Both the position numbers and the translations under genes were made by a program. A stretch of 64,000 nt of DNA from positions 124,001-188,000 of the forward strand of contig JAOPJZ010000002.1 of NCBI GenBank assembly GCA_025517525.1, given 5' to 3'. Shown here piece after piece: positions 1 through 8,048 of this stretch (position 1 is the stretch's first letter; each line of letters starts with the position of its first letter). The notes under the pieces were generated by a model. The model made no database searches, was not told where the DNA came from, and worked only from the letters and a program-made list of their open reading frames with translations. Source of the DNA: Natronosalvus hydrolyticus (GTDB lineage Archaea; Halobacteriota; Halobacteria; Halobacteriales; Natrialbaceae).

Positions 1-2
1 AG

Positions 3-245
3 CAGAACGCGTTCCACGACGTTGACACGTTCTGTCCGCCGGAGAAGACTTACCGGATGCTCCAGGCCATCAAGACGTTCAACGACGAGGCGTTCAACGC
101 ACTCGACGCTGGTGTTCCGGTCGAAGAGATCCAGGAAGTCAACGCCGCACCCCGGCTCAACCGGATGGGTACGGCCGAGGAATGGGACGAGTTCATCGAC
201 GACCTCGAGGGAGACCTCGAGTCCCAGATCAGGGAGCTCTACTAG
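3..245 (+). CDS. atpA: A-type ATP synthase catalytic subunit A, C-terminal end (partial)
   Basis: This is the 3' end of a gene that begins before the window; the frame is open from base 3 to the TAG at 243-245, about 80 residues. The segment ([20 protein letters not shown], then a helical acidic tail) matches the C-terminal helical domain of archaeal/vacuolar ATP synthase subunit A, the nucleotide-hydrolysing subunit of the A1 head. The catalytic Walker motifs lie outside the window. It is followed after 6 nt by atpB on the same strand, the usual A-B order of haloarchaeal ATP synthase operons, so co-transcription is expected. Confidence 0.93.
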   Translation, partial: QNAFHDVDTFCPPEKTYRMLQAIKTFNDEAFNALDAGVPVEEIQEVNAAPRLNRMGTAEEWDEFIDDLEGDLESQIRELY

Positions 246-251
246 CCAACC

Positions 252-1670
252 ATGAAAGAATATCAAACCATTACGGAAATCAGCGGTCCGCTGGTGTTCG
301 CCGAGGTCGACGAGCCCGTTGGCTACGACGAGATCGTCGAAATCGAGACCGAAGACGGCAGGACCCTGCGCGGACAGGTACTCGAATCGAGCGAAGGCCT
401 CGTCTCGATCCAGGTGTTCGAGGGGACGGGCGGTATCGACCGCAACGCGTCCGTTCGCTTCCTGGGTGAGACGATGAAGATGCCCGTCACCGAGGATCTG
501 CTCGGGCGGGTGATGGACGGGTCGGGGAACCCCATCGACGGCGGTCCTGAAATCGTTCCCGACGAGCGTCGAGATATCGTCGGTGCGGCAATCAATCCCT
601 ACTCGCGTGAGTATCCCGAGGAGTTCATCCAGACAGGTGTCTCCTCCATCGACGGGATGAACACGCTGGTTCGTGGCCAGAAACTGCCGATCTTCTCCGG
701 TTCCGGACTGCCACACAACGACCTGGCACTCCAGATCGCCCGACAGGCGACCGTGCCGGAAGAAGACGAAGGCGACGATGATGACGACGAGGGATCGGAA
801 TTCGCCGTCATCTTCGGTGCGATGGGGATCACCCAGGAGGAGGCAAACGAGTTCATGGCCGACTTCGAACGCACGGGCGCACTCGAGCGCTCGGTCGTCT
901 TCATGAACCTGGCAGACGACCCGGCAGTCGAGCGGACGGTCACGCCGCGACTTGCACTGACCACTGCCGAGTATCTGGCCTTCGACAAGGGCTATCACGT
1001 CCTGGTCATCCTGACCGACATCACGAACTACTGTGAAGCGCTGCGTGAGATCGGTGCCGCTCGTGAGGAGGTTCCCGGTCGGCGTGGCTACCCCGGATAC
1101 ATGTACACCGACCTGGCTCAGCTCTACGAGCGGGCGGGTCGAATCCAGGGTCGTGAAGGGTCCGTTACCCAGATTCCGATTCTGACGATGCCTTCCGACG
1201 ACATCACCCACCCGATTCCCGACCTGACGGGATACATTACGGAGGGGCAGATCATCGTCGACCGATCCCTGAACAGCCAGGGTATCGAGCCGCCGATCAA
1301 CGTCCTCCCAAGCCTGTCGCGGCTGATGGACGACGGTATCGGCGAGGGACTGACGCGTGGCGACCACGCCGACGTCTCCGACCAGCTGTACGCGGCGTAC
1401 GCAGAGGGTGAAGACCTGCGTGACCTCGTGAACATTGTCGGCCGCGAGGCGCTGACCGATCGGGACAACAAATTCCTCGACTTCGCCGATCGGTTCGAAA
1501 ACGAGTTCGTCCAGCAGGGGTACGATACCAACCGTTCCATCGGGGATACCCTCGACATCGGCTGGGATCTGCTTTCGACGCTGCCAAAGGAGGAACTCAA
1601 CCGGATCGACGAGGACCTCATCGCGGAGTACTACCGCGAGGACGCTGCCGAAGCGGTACAGGCTGACTGA
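252..1670 (+). CDS. atpB: A-type ATP synthase regulatory subunit B
   Basis: Full-length 472-residue subunit B, the non-catalytic nucleotide-binding partner of subunit A in the A1 hexamer that couples ion flow across the membrane to ATP synthesis. It starts with [20 protein letters not shown], the typical beta-barrel N-terminus, and contains the [20 protein letters not shown] segment in place of a P-loop, then FGAMGIT and the [14 protein letters not shown] motif. A run of acidic residues near residue 175 ([14 protein letters not shown]) is a haloarchaeal insertion that keeps the protein soluble in high salt. Six nt separate it from atpA. A T-run follows the stop codon. The subunit D gene that commonly follows atpB is not next; the downstream gene is pdxS on the other strand. 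Confidence 0.97.
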   Translation: MKEYQTITEISGPLVFAEVDEPVGYDEIVEIETEDGRTLRGQVLESSEGLVSIQVFEGTGGIDRNASVRFLGETMKMPVTEDLLGRVMDGSGNPIDGGPEIVPDERRDIVGAAINPYSREYPEEFIQTGVSSIDGMNTLVRGQKLPIFSGSGLPHNDLALQIARQATVPEEDEGDDDDDEGSEFAVIFGAMGITQEEANEFMADFERTGALERSVVFMNLADDPAVERTVTPRLALTTAEYLAFDKGYHVLVILTDITNYCEALREIGAAREEVPGRRGYPGYMYTDLAQLYERAGRIQGREGSVTQIPILTMPSDDITHPIPDLTGYITEGQIIVDRSLNSQGIEPPINVLPSLSRLMDDGIGEGLTRGDHADVSDQLYAAYAEGEDLRDLVNIVGREALTDRDNKFLDFADRFENEFVQQGYDTNRSIGDTLDIGWDLLSTLPKEELNRIDEDLIAEYYREDAAEAVQAD

Positions 1671-1684
1671 TCGCGGTTTTTTTC
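1671..1684 (+). terminator. T-run terminator after atpB
   Basis: Directly after the atpB stop comes a GC-rich stretch followed by seven T residues at 1677-1683. Haloarchaeal termination is usually T-run based, so this probably ends the ATP synthase transcript. No strong hairpin is needed or seen. Confidence 0.5.
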
Positions 1685-1905
1685 ACAGTTCTCGCGTTTC
1701 TCGAGTAGCGTTAGAATCGTCTGTATTAGCTATCATAACGACTGGAACTCGAGAGATCCCGAGTACGACACGCTCAGGGAAACACTAATTGGCGCGACGA
1801 AAACCGGTTTCTCGAGCAGTCCACCGCGTGTCGATGTGACAGTAAAGAAAACGAAAACTGTCTGTTTGCTGGTCGGGGGTACCGAACCGCTCTCCCACGC
1901 GTCGG

Positions 1906-1971
1906 CTCGTGGGTGAAATCGAACGCAACTGCGTGATTTCACGCACGAGTACAGGATTGGGAAGCCACTAG
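1906..1971 (+). repeat. Orphan IS200/IS605-like right end, family A copy 1 (long hairpin + GGGAAGCCACTAG)
   Basis: A long stem: CTCGTGGGTGAAATC at 1906-1920 pairs with GATTTCACGCACGAG at 1935-1949 (one mismatch), and ACGCA/TGCGT at 1923-1934 extends the stem inward. It is followed by TACAGGATTGGGAAGCCACTAG at 1950-1971 (the last 13 bases recur at 50853-50865 after another long hairpin, and in reverse orientation at 46342). The final CTAG overlaps the pdxS stop codon (1968-1970). Structure and position resemble the right end / guide-RNA scaffold of TnpB-type IS200/IS605 elements, but no tnpA or tnpB is nearby. The repeat is directly observed; the IS605 assignment is inference. Confidence 0.6.
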
Positions 1972-2876
1972 ACGCCGCGACCCTGCATCTTCTCTTCTTC
2001 GGGGAGGTCAACGTTGGCGTCGCCTTTCATGGACTTGCCGAGGTTCTTCGAAATCTCGAACAGCGCCTCGGGGTCATCCCAGTGGTTGACGGCTTCGACG
2101 ATCGCGTCGGCCATCTCCGTCGGGTTCTCCGCGCCGAAGATACCGCTGCCGACGAAGATACCGTCACAGTCGTGAGTCATCATCAGTGCGGCGTCGGCGG
2201 GCGTCGCGATACCGCCTGCAGCGAAGTTGACGACGGGCAGTCGGCCCATGTCGGCGGCCTCGTGGACGAGATCGGCGTTCGCTTCGATTTCGCGAGCGTA
2301 CGCTTCGCGCTCTTCGTGGGTCATGCCCTCGAGCTTGCGGATCTCGCCCTTGATGGTGCGCTGGTGGTAGACGGCCTGGTTGACGTCGCCGGTGCCGGCT
2401 TCGCCTTTGGTGCGGATCATGGCGGCGCCCTCGTCGATGCGGCGCAGGGCCTCGCCGAGGTTGCGCGCACCACAGACGAACGGGGCGGTAAACTCGCGCT
2501 TGTCGATGTGGTAGTCGTTGTCCGCGGGGGTGAGAACTTCGCTCTCGTCGATCATGTCGACGCCGACGGCCTCGAGAATCTGGGCTTCGGTGCGGTGGCC
2601 GATACGCGCTTTCCCCATGACGGGGATCGAGACCGAGTTAACGATTTCTTCGACGTCTGCGGGGTCGGCCATCCGGGCGACGCCACCGCGTTTTCGGATG
2701 TCGGCGGGGACGGCCTCGAGTGCCATGACAGCGACGGCGCCGGCGTCTTCGGCGATTTTGGCCTGTTCGGGGTTGACGACGTCCATGATGACGCCGCCTT
2801 TTTGCATCCGGGCGAAGCCGCGTTTGACGAGATCGGTGCCGCGTCGGAGTTCCTCGAGATCGGTAGGATCGGGCAT
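1968..2876 (-). CDS. pdxS: Pyridoxal 5'-phosphate synthase lyase subunit PdxS
   Basis: 302-residue TIM-barrel enzyme that makes PLP from ribose 5-phosphate, glyceraldehyde 3-phosphate and ammonia delivered by the glutaminase PdxT. Recognisable family segments: [37 protein letters not shown] near the N-terminus, the active-site lysine segment [12 protein letters not shown], and the C-terminal [13 protein letters not shown] and [16 protein letters not shown] phosphate-binding loops (here [13 protein letters not shown]). Length is normal. pdxT is not adjacent. The stop codon is shared with the end of an IS605-like repeat. Confidence 0.97.
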   Translation of the reverse strand: MPDPTDLEELRRGTDLVKRGFARMQKGGVIMDVVNPEQAKIAEDAGAVAVMALEAVPADIRKRGGVARMADPADVEEIVNSVSIPVMGKARIGHRTEAQILEAVGVDMIDESEVLTPADNDYHIDKREFTAPFVCGARNLGEALRRIDEGAAMIRTKGEAGTGDVNQAVYHQRTIKGEIRKLEGMTHEEREAYAREIEANADLVHEAADMGRLPVVNFAAGGIATPADAALMMTHDCDGIFVGSGIFGAENPTEMADAIVEAVNHWDDPEALFEISKNLGKSMKGDANVDLPEEEKMQGRGV

Positions 2877-2999
2877 TACCGGGCGTTAGGAACGGGGGCA
2901 CTTACGCGTGTCTGTTGTGGATAGCAGTGCTGGAACCAGTTGCGAAACGCTCGAGTTGGACCGCTATCGTTTTGACAGTCCCGTCCATCCTCGGGAACG

Positions 3000-3680
3000 A
3001 TGACAGCGAGTTCGCCACTCCCGGAGCGACCACAGCTTCCGAAGTACCTCGCTCCGCTGCCCGCCCGGCTCGAAAATTTCGGGCTTCGCTACGCGTGGGT
3101 CATCGTGGCAATCAACCTTGCTGGCACCGGATTTGGGTTCTGGTATTATCAGGGCCAGTTGGCAGGGACACCGATGGTAATGTGGCCGTTCGTGCCGGAC
3201 AGTCCGCTGGCGACGCTCGCCATCGCACTGGCGATTGCCGCCTGGAAACTCGGCTACGAACTGCCATGGCTCACGGCGATTGCGTTTTTCGGGAATATCA
3301 TACTGGGGCTGTGGACGCCGTACACGCTGCTGGCGTTTTATGATGCCTACAGCTACCACCATCCGCTCATGTTCCAGTTCCTGTTCTGGAGTCACCTCGC
3401 AATGGTCGTGCAGGCGTTCGTGCTCTACCGGATTTCTGACTTTCCGGTCTGGGCAATCGCCGTGGCAACCGGCTATTACGCGGTTAACCTCGTCGTCGAT
3501 TACTTCATTCCTATTATCGGTGAGCCTCACCACACACCGATTCCGCTCGAGCGAGACGAGTCGATGTTTCTCGGTGCCGATGCGCTCAGTGTAATTGCGG
3601 CTGGCGAAGTGACGTTTACCCTGCTCGCGCTGTTTCTGGCGATGGCAACAAGTGTGAAACTGTGTGAGCAATCGGCGTAA
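3000..3680 (+). CDS. DUF1405 family multi-spanning membrane protein
   Basis: 226 residues with about six to seven hydrophobic segments beginning near residue 30 (YAWVIVAINLAGTGFGFWYY). It carries the features of the DUF1405 family of archaea and bacilli: an aromatic-rich FWYYQ motif, a WTPYTLLAF segment, an HHPLMF histidine pair, and the conserved VVDYFIPII segment before a short soluble loop. Function of the family is unknown. It starts 123 nt from the divergent pdxS, so the two probably share a bidirectional promoter region. The start is the first ATG in frame and fits a soluble proline-rich N-terminus. Confidence 0.85.
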   Translation: MTASSPLPERPQLPKYLAPLPARLENFGLRYAWVIVAINLAGTGFGFWYYQGQLAGTPMVMWPFVPDSPLATLAIALAIAAWKLGYELPWLTAIAFFGNIILGLWTPYTLLAFYDAYSYHHPLMFQFLFWSHLAMVVQAFVLYRISDFPVWAIAVATGYYAVNLVVDYFIPIIGEPHHTPIPLERDESMFLGADALSVIAAGEVTFTLLALFLAMATSVKLCEQSA

Positions 3681-3715
3681 GCCGTTGCCCGTCAGTGGGG
3701 TACCTACGCGACGGC

Positions 3716-4063
3716 TTACCGATCGTGTGGGGCCGCCAACTCGAGGTACGGATCGAGCGAACGGGCTTTTTCCGTCGTTTTGACCGTTCCCACCGTCGTA
3801 TCGTATTGAACGACGCCGGCTTCCTCGAGTATTGGCAAATGAACGTGCAGGAGGCTACACTCGACCTCGCCTCTTGGCGTTGCTGGTCCCTCGAGTATTT
3901 GGAGGTGGTCGACCAGGTCCGTTACGGTATGGGTTCCAACCGATTGCGTAAGGGTTCGCAACAGCTGCCGCCTGCGTTCGTCGAGTAACAGGCGAAAGGT
4001 CGTGTTCGGCGTGAGTGACGGCCGTTTCACACCGCCCTGGTTGGGTAAGGTATCTGTTTTCAT
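3716..4063 (-). CDS. DUF7344-type winged-helix protein
   Basis: 115 residues. The core reads as a small winged helix: LLLDERRRQLLRTLTQ as the first helix, TVTDLVDHLQI, then LLHVHLPILEEAGVVQYD as recognition helix plus wing. This is the pattern of the haloarchaeal DUF7344 wHTH family, of which a second member lies at 54992-55303. Presumed DNA-binding regulator; target unknown. It is convergent with the DUF1405 gene and stands alone. Confidence 0.7.
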   Translation of the reverse strand: MKTDTLPNQGGVKRPSLTPNTTFRLLLDERRRQLLRTLTQSVGTHTVTDLVDHLQILEGPATPRGEVECSLLHVHLPILEEAGVVQYDTTVGTVKTTEKARSLDPYLELAAPHDR

Positions 4064-4284
4064 GGGTGCGTACTCGACTTACCAGCGGAAACCGGCCCTC
4101 GTTTGCGAACCGACTTCGGTTGAGTACACCGAGTGAGTGGGGCCACAGTAGATTAAGCTTTCTCCGGGATTCGGTAATCAGTCGTTTTCCCCTGTATATT
4201 TGCAGTAATTGTACGTATCTCTGGCAAAAGAGCGACGAGGACCGACCCGTTTGGATTTGTAAAATCGTCCGATGTGAACAGACG

Positions 4285-6963
4285 TTACTGCGCCGGGTCG
4301 TCGTCGATGATGACCACGGCGGTGTCCGTCTCGATCATCACGCCGTCGCCGGAGTACGTTCGCTCGAGTTCGACCTCGAAGAGTTCGCTCTCGAGTTCCT
4401 CGCCGGCCACGCGGAGGACGTCGGCTTCGTCGTCGATTTCGTACTCGCCGCTCTCGATGCCGGCGTCGATCTCACCGACTTTCGAACCGTATTTCGGTCC
4501 GACAGTCGCGTAATCGAGGTCGATCGAGGCCACCTGGGTCGTGATCTCTGGTGGCTCCTCGAGCACCTCGAGCGTCTCGACGTGGGTCACGTCCTGGATG
4601 GCCGTTTCGAAGCCTTCGACCGTGCCGTGCACGGAAACGGCGTCTATGGGGGTGTTAAGCGGCAACTGCCGGTCGGATTTGTACCGGCGGAGGGCTGAGA
4701 TGACCTCCATTGCCGTCTCGCCGGCCTCGAGGTCGGCCTCGTAGCCCGCTGGTTCGGGCCAGGATTCGGTGTGGAGGCTGTCGAAGGTCTCCGTAGCACC
4801 CTCGTCTGCGTACACCGTCTGCCAGATTTCCTCGGTCGCGTGTGGGATGATCGGTGCCCACAGCAGCAAGAACGCACGGTGGGCCGTGCGAAGCGCGTAC
4901 TGTGTCGACGGCCGATCCTCGCGCGTTTTCGCGATCTCGAGGTAGTCGTCACAGAACGTGTTCCAGAAGAACGTCCTGAGGTGGTTGCGGGCTTTGGCGA
5001 ACTCGTAGGCCTCGAAGTGCTCGGTCAGCGTCTCGATGGTGTCGTCGAGTTCGGCGAGCAGCCAGCGGTCGATCGGTTCGAGGTCAGCGGGTTCTTCTGG
5101 GTCACGCGGTGCGAGCGTGTCGATGAGTTTCGAGGCGTTCCAGAGTTTGCGCAGCAGTTTCTCGCCAGCGACGATGTCCTGTTCCTGGAACGGGAAGTCG
5201 TCGCCGACGGCGGCGCTGGCGGCCCAGAAGCGGACGGCGTCGACGGGATACGCCGCGAGGACTTCGGCGGGTTCGACGACGTTGCCCCGCGATTTGGACA
5301 TCTTCTCGCGGTTCTCGTCGAGCACGTGGCCGTTGATCAGCGTGGCGTCGAAGGGCACCTCGCCGGTGTGTTCGTAGCACTTGACGATGGTGTGGAACAG
5401 CCAGAACGAGATAATGTCGTGGCCCTGTGGCCGCAGATCGAAGGGGTAGAGTTCGGGGTTGGCCATCTCGAAGGACTCGGTCTCCTCGTTCCAGTCCCAG
5501 CCGGCGTTGATGAGGGGCGTCAGTGACGACGTCGCCCAGGTGTCGAAGACGTCCTCTTCGGGCGCGAACGCGTCTGGTCCTTTGTTACCGCACTCGGGAC
5601 AGGCGTCGACCGGCGGCTCGTCGGAGAGGGGGTCGACGGGCAACTCCGCCTTTTCGGCCAGAATCTCGTGATCACAGTCGGTACAGTACCAGACCGGGAA
5701 CGGAATCCCCGAATCGCGCTGGCGGGAGATCAGCCAGTCCCACTCGAGACCCTCGATCCAGTGACGGTACCTGGTAAACATCTTTTCGGGGTACCAGTCC
5801 ATGGCCTCGCCAGCCTCGAGGTACTCCTCTTTGTGGTCGAGGACGTTGATGTACCACTGCTTTGAGACGCGGTACTCCACGGGCGTGTCACACCGTTCGT
5901 GAACGCCGATGTCGTGAACGATTTCGCGCCGGTCGCGCAGATAGCCGGCTTCCTCGAGATCTTCGACGATGGCTTCGCGGGCCTCCTCGGTGTGCATGCC
6001 CTCGTAGTCGCCGGCGAGGTCGGTCATCGTCGCGGTTTCGTCGATGGCGACGCGCAGGGGCAGGTCGTGGGCCTGGTACCACTCGATGTCGTTCTGGTCG
6101 CCGAAGGTACAGCACATGACGACGCCGCTGCCTTTCTCCATGTCGACGCGGTCGTCTTCGATGATCGGCACTTCGTGGCCGAAGAGCGGAATCCGTGCGG
6201 TCTCGCCGATGAGGTCCTGGTTCTCGTCGTCGTCGGGGTGCACGAACACGGAGACGCAGGCCGGAATCAGTTCCGGACGCGTGGTGGAGATGATGAACTC
6301 CTCTCGAGGCGGATTCTCCCCAGCCAACTCGAACGCGATATCGTTGAAATGTGAGTGGCGCTCGTCGTCTTCGGTTTCGACCTGCGAAATCGCGGTTTCA
6401 CACTCCGGACACCAGATCGCCGGTGCCTTCTTGCGATACTCTCGGCCCTGTTCGTAGAGGTCGATAAACGAGAGCTGTGAGATACGCTGGACGCGTGGTT
6501 CGATCGTCTTGTAGGTGTGATCCCAATCGATTGAGGTCCCGAGGGACTGCATCTTCTCGGTGAACTCGGCTTCGTAGGTCTCACAGACCTCTCGACAGAG
6601 TTGCTGGAACTCCCGGCGTTCGTAATCCTGGTGACGGATGTCGAGGTCCTTCTCGGTGAGTCGCTCGGAGGCGATGCCGTTGTCGTCGTAGCCGAACGGA
6701 AAGAGGACGTCGCCGTTTGCCATCCGCTGGAAGCGGGCCGCGAAGTCCTGGAGGGTGTGGCCGTACAGGTGACCCATGTGCAAACTCCCCGAAACCGTCG
6801 GTGGCGGCGTGTCGATAGCGTAGGTCGTGTTCGGGTCCTGCCCTGGCTCGCCCTCGTACCGGTACGTTTTCGCCTCGACCCAGGCGTCCTGCCAGGTCGA
6901 TTCGATTCGCTCGGGGTCGTACCCTCCCTCGAGCGTGTCTTCGGCTGTGGATTCCATACTCAT
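4285..6963 (-). CDS. valS: Valyl-tRNA synthetase
   Basis: 892-residue class I aminoacyl-tRNA synthetase that charges tRNA-Val. The HIGH-type motif is HMGHLYGHT (about residue 62) and the KMSKS motif is present as KMSKSRGN. Between them lie the editing domain (STTRPELIPACVSVFVHPDD) and a zinc-binding region (CTDCDHE...CPECGNKG). The C-terminal anticodon-binding domain and a short coiled tail follow. Length matches archaeal ValRS. The ATG at 6963 and the one two codons later are both possible starts. Likely monocistronic: the upstream 309 bp hold no gene. Confidence 0.97.
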   Translation of the reverse strand: MSMESTAEDTLEGGYDPERIESTWQDAWVEAKTYRYEGEPGQDPNTTYAIDTPPPTVSGSLHMGHLYGHTLQDFAARFQRMANGDVLFPFGYDDNGIASERLTEKDLDIRHQDYERREFQQLCREVCETYEAEFTEKMQSLGTSIDWDHTYKTIEPRVQRISQLSFIDLYEQGREYRKKAPAIWCPECETAISQVETEDDERHSHFNDIAFELAGENPPREEFIISTTRPELIPACVSVFVHPDDDENQDLIGETARIPLFGHEVPIIEDDRVDMEKGSGVVMCCTFGDQNDIEWYQAHDLPLRVAIDETATMTDLAGDYEGMHTEEAREAIVEDLEEAGYLRDRREIVHDIGVHERCDTPVEYRVSKQWYINVLDHKEEYLEAGEAMDWYPEKMFTRYRHWIEGLEWDWLISRQRDSGIPFPVWYCTDCDHEILAEKAELPVDPLSDEPPVDACPECGNKGPDAFAPEEDVFDTWATSSLTPLINAGWDWNEETESFEMANPELYPFDLRPQGHDIISFWLFHTIVKCYEHTGEVPFDATLINGHVLDENREKMSKSRGNVVEPAEVLAAYPVDAVRFWAASAAVGDDFPFQEQDIVAGEKLLRKLWNASKLIDTLAPRDPEEPADLEPIDRWLLAELDDTIETLTEHFEAYEFAKARNHLRTFFWNTFCDDYLEIAKTREDRPSTQYALRTAHRAFLLLWAPIIPHATEEIWQTVYADEGATETFDSLHTESWPEPAGYEADLEAGETAMEVISALRRYKSDRQLPLNTPIDAVSVHGTVEGFETAIQDVTHVETLEVLEEPPEITTQVASIDLDYATVGPKYGSKVGEIDAGIESGEYEIDDEADVLRVAGEELESELFEVELERTYSGDGVMIETDTAVVIIDDDPAQ

Positions 6964-7272
6964 GCTTTCACCGCCCGGGGCGGGCGTCGATACGGTCTGA
7001 GTCCAAATCGGTGGGTGGATTCGTCCATTGGTGATACTGGTCGTTGTTCACTGCAATTCAGTCGGTGACAATACATCCGTCGAAACGGTGGTGGCGATGG
7101 GGCTACGGGGCCCCTACGAAAACGGTGTCTCGGGGACCGTCGTCGGTGGCGAACTCGAGCGTGACGAACGCGTCCATGGATATAGTGTGTCTGTCGACCG
7201 TTTTAGGTGTTTCGCGTTGTTCCCTCAATTCCAGGGCTCGCCATGGCGGATTACCGAAAGTCGTTGCGGATG
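6964..7272. other. Intergenic region, no supported gene
   Basis: 309 bp between the valS start and the 3' end of the next leftward gene. It must hold the valS promoter. The only coding-like piece is a 24-codon leftward ORF at 7103-7177, with a TATATCC directly before its ATG; it is too short to support. No tRNA or hairpin element was recognised. Confidence 0.5.
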
Positions 7273-7911
7273 TTACGGGTAAATAACCGCTCGAGTTTCG
7301 CTCTCGTGTTCGAGGTCGGCCTCGAGATAGCTTGCTAACCGCTCGAGGAACGCATCGTCGACGCCGTCGTCTGCCTCGAGACGCCTGTGGAGGACGATTT
7401 CGTCGTACCGCGTTGGATCGTGGCCGCCCTGCATGATCAGCGAAAACAGCTCTCGAGGGGTGATCGGCTCGCCCGAAGCGAGGCGAGCGGCGACGCCCTC
7501 GAGGGTGTCTTCGACGGTGGTTTCGACGTCGAAGGTGACCTCGACGGAGACGTTGGTGCCCGCTTGCTTTGCAGCCATCGCCTCCTCTGAGGCCCGAACG
7601 GCGGGGACGAGGAGGTCCTCGAACGCGAATCCCTGCTCTTTCGTTCCGATGTAGGTGAACGCGATCATCGCCTTGAGCGCGTCCAAAAACGCGTCGTCGG
7701 TGTGGACGTCGTCGAACACCTGTGCCCGATCTTTGTCCGACAGCGTATGTAACAGCAGGTCGAAATCCAGCACGGTGTCGGTCACGCGTTGGCGAATCCG
7801 GGCCTCGGCATTGCGTCGTGACTGATCGTGACTCATTTCCCGCTCGCCGAGGAGGAAGGCCCTGTCAGCCGGGGTCAACATTCCCCGTTGCCTGTCGATA
7901 TCTATTTTCAT
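7273..7911 (-). CDS. Conserved haloarchaeal protein of unknown function
   Basis: 212 residues from the chosen ATG at 7911. The N-terminus (RQRGMLTPADRAFLLGE, then QSRRNAEARIRQRV) is a pattern I associate with a set of uncharacterised haloarchaeal proteins; no catalytic motif is visible. The rest is predicted mostly helical and acidic. An ATG seven codons upstream exists, but a TATGTATAATCC promoter overlaps it at 7925-7936, so leaderless transcription starting near 7911 is more likely. Divergent from the MMPL exporter gene. Function unknown. Confidence 0.6.
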   Translation of the reverse strand: MKIDIDRQRGMLTPADRAFLLGEREMSHDQSRRNAEARIRQRVTDTVLDFDLLLHTLSDKDRAQVFDDVHTDDAFLDALKAMIAFTYIGTKEQGFAFEDLLVPAVRASEEAMAAKQAGTNVSVEVTFDVETTVEDTLEGVAARLASGEPITPRELFSLIMQGGHDPTRYDEIVLHRRLEADDGVDDAFLERLASYLEADLEHESETRAVIYP

Positions 7912-7924
7912 AATCGGGTATGGA

Positions 7925-7957
7925 TTATACATAATCTACTTCTAACCGAACCTATAT
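7925..7957. promoter_or_regulatory. Divergent TATA-like promoter region
   Basis: Leftward TATGTATAATCC lies 14-25 nt before the start of the 7911 gene, and rightward CCTATATGAAC (about 7947-7957) precedes the exporter gene. A further TTTTATG at 8012-8018 lies about 34 nt before the preferred GTG start of the exporter. This is pattern reading, not mapped start sites. Confidence 0.4.
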
Positions 7958-8048
7958 GAACGCTCGGGTCCGAAACTCGAGCAATGATCGAGGGGGCGGA
8001 GAGTGGACTGCTTTTATGTACCGACGGGCGAACGCGGGTGAGCAGCCG

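Noticed and set aside
1733..2011. 92-residue leftward ORF after atpB
   Set aside because: Overlaps the IS605-like hairpin and the pdxS 3' end; composition unlike a protein of this organism.
7103..7177. 24-codon leftward ORF with natural-looking residues (MDAFVTLEFATDDG)
   Set aside because: Too short, TATA-like box too close to the ATG for use, no known relatives.
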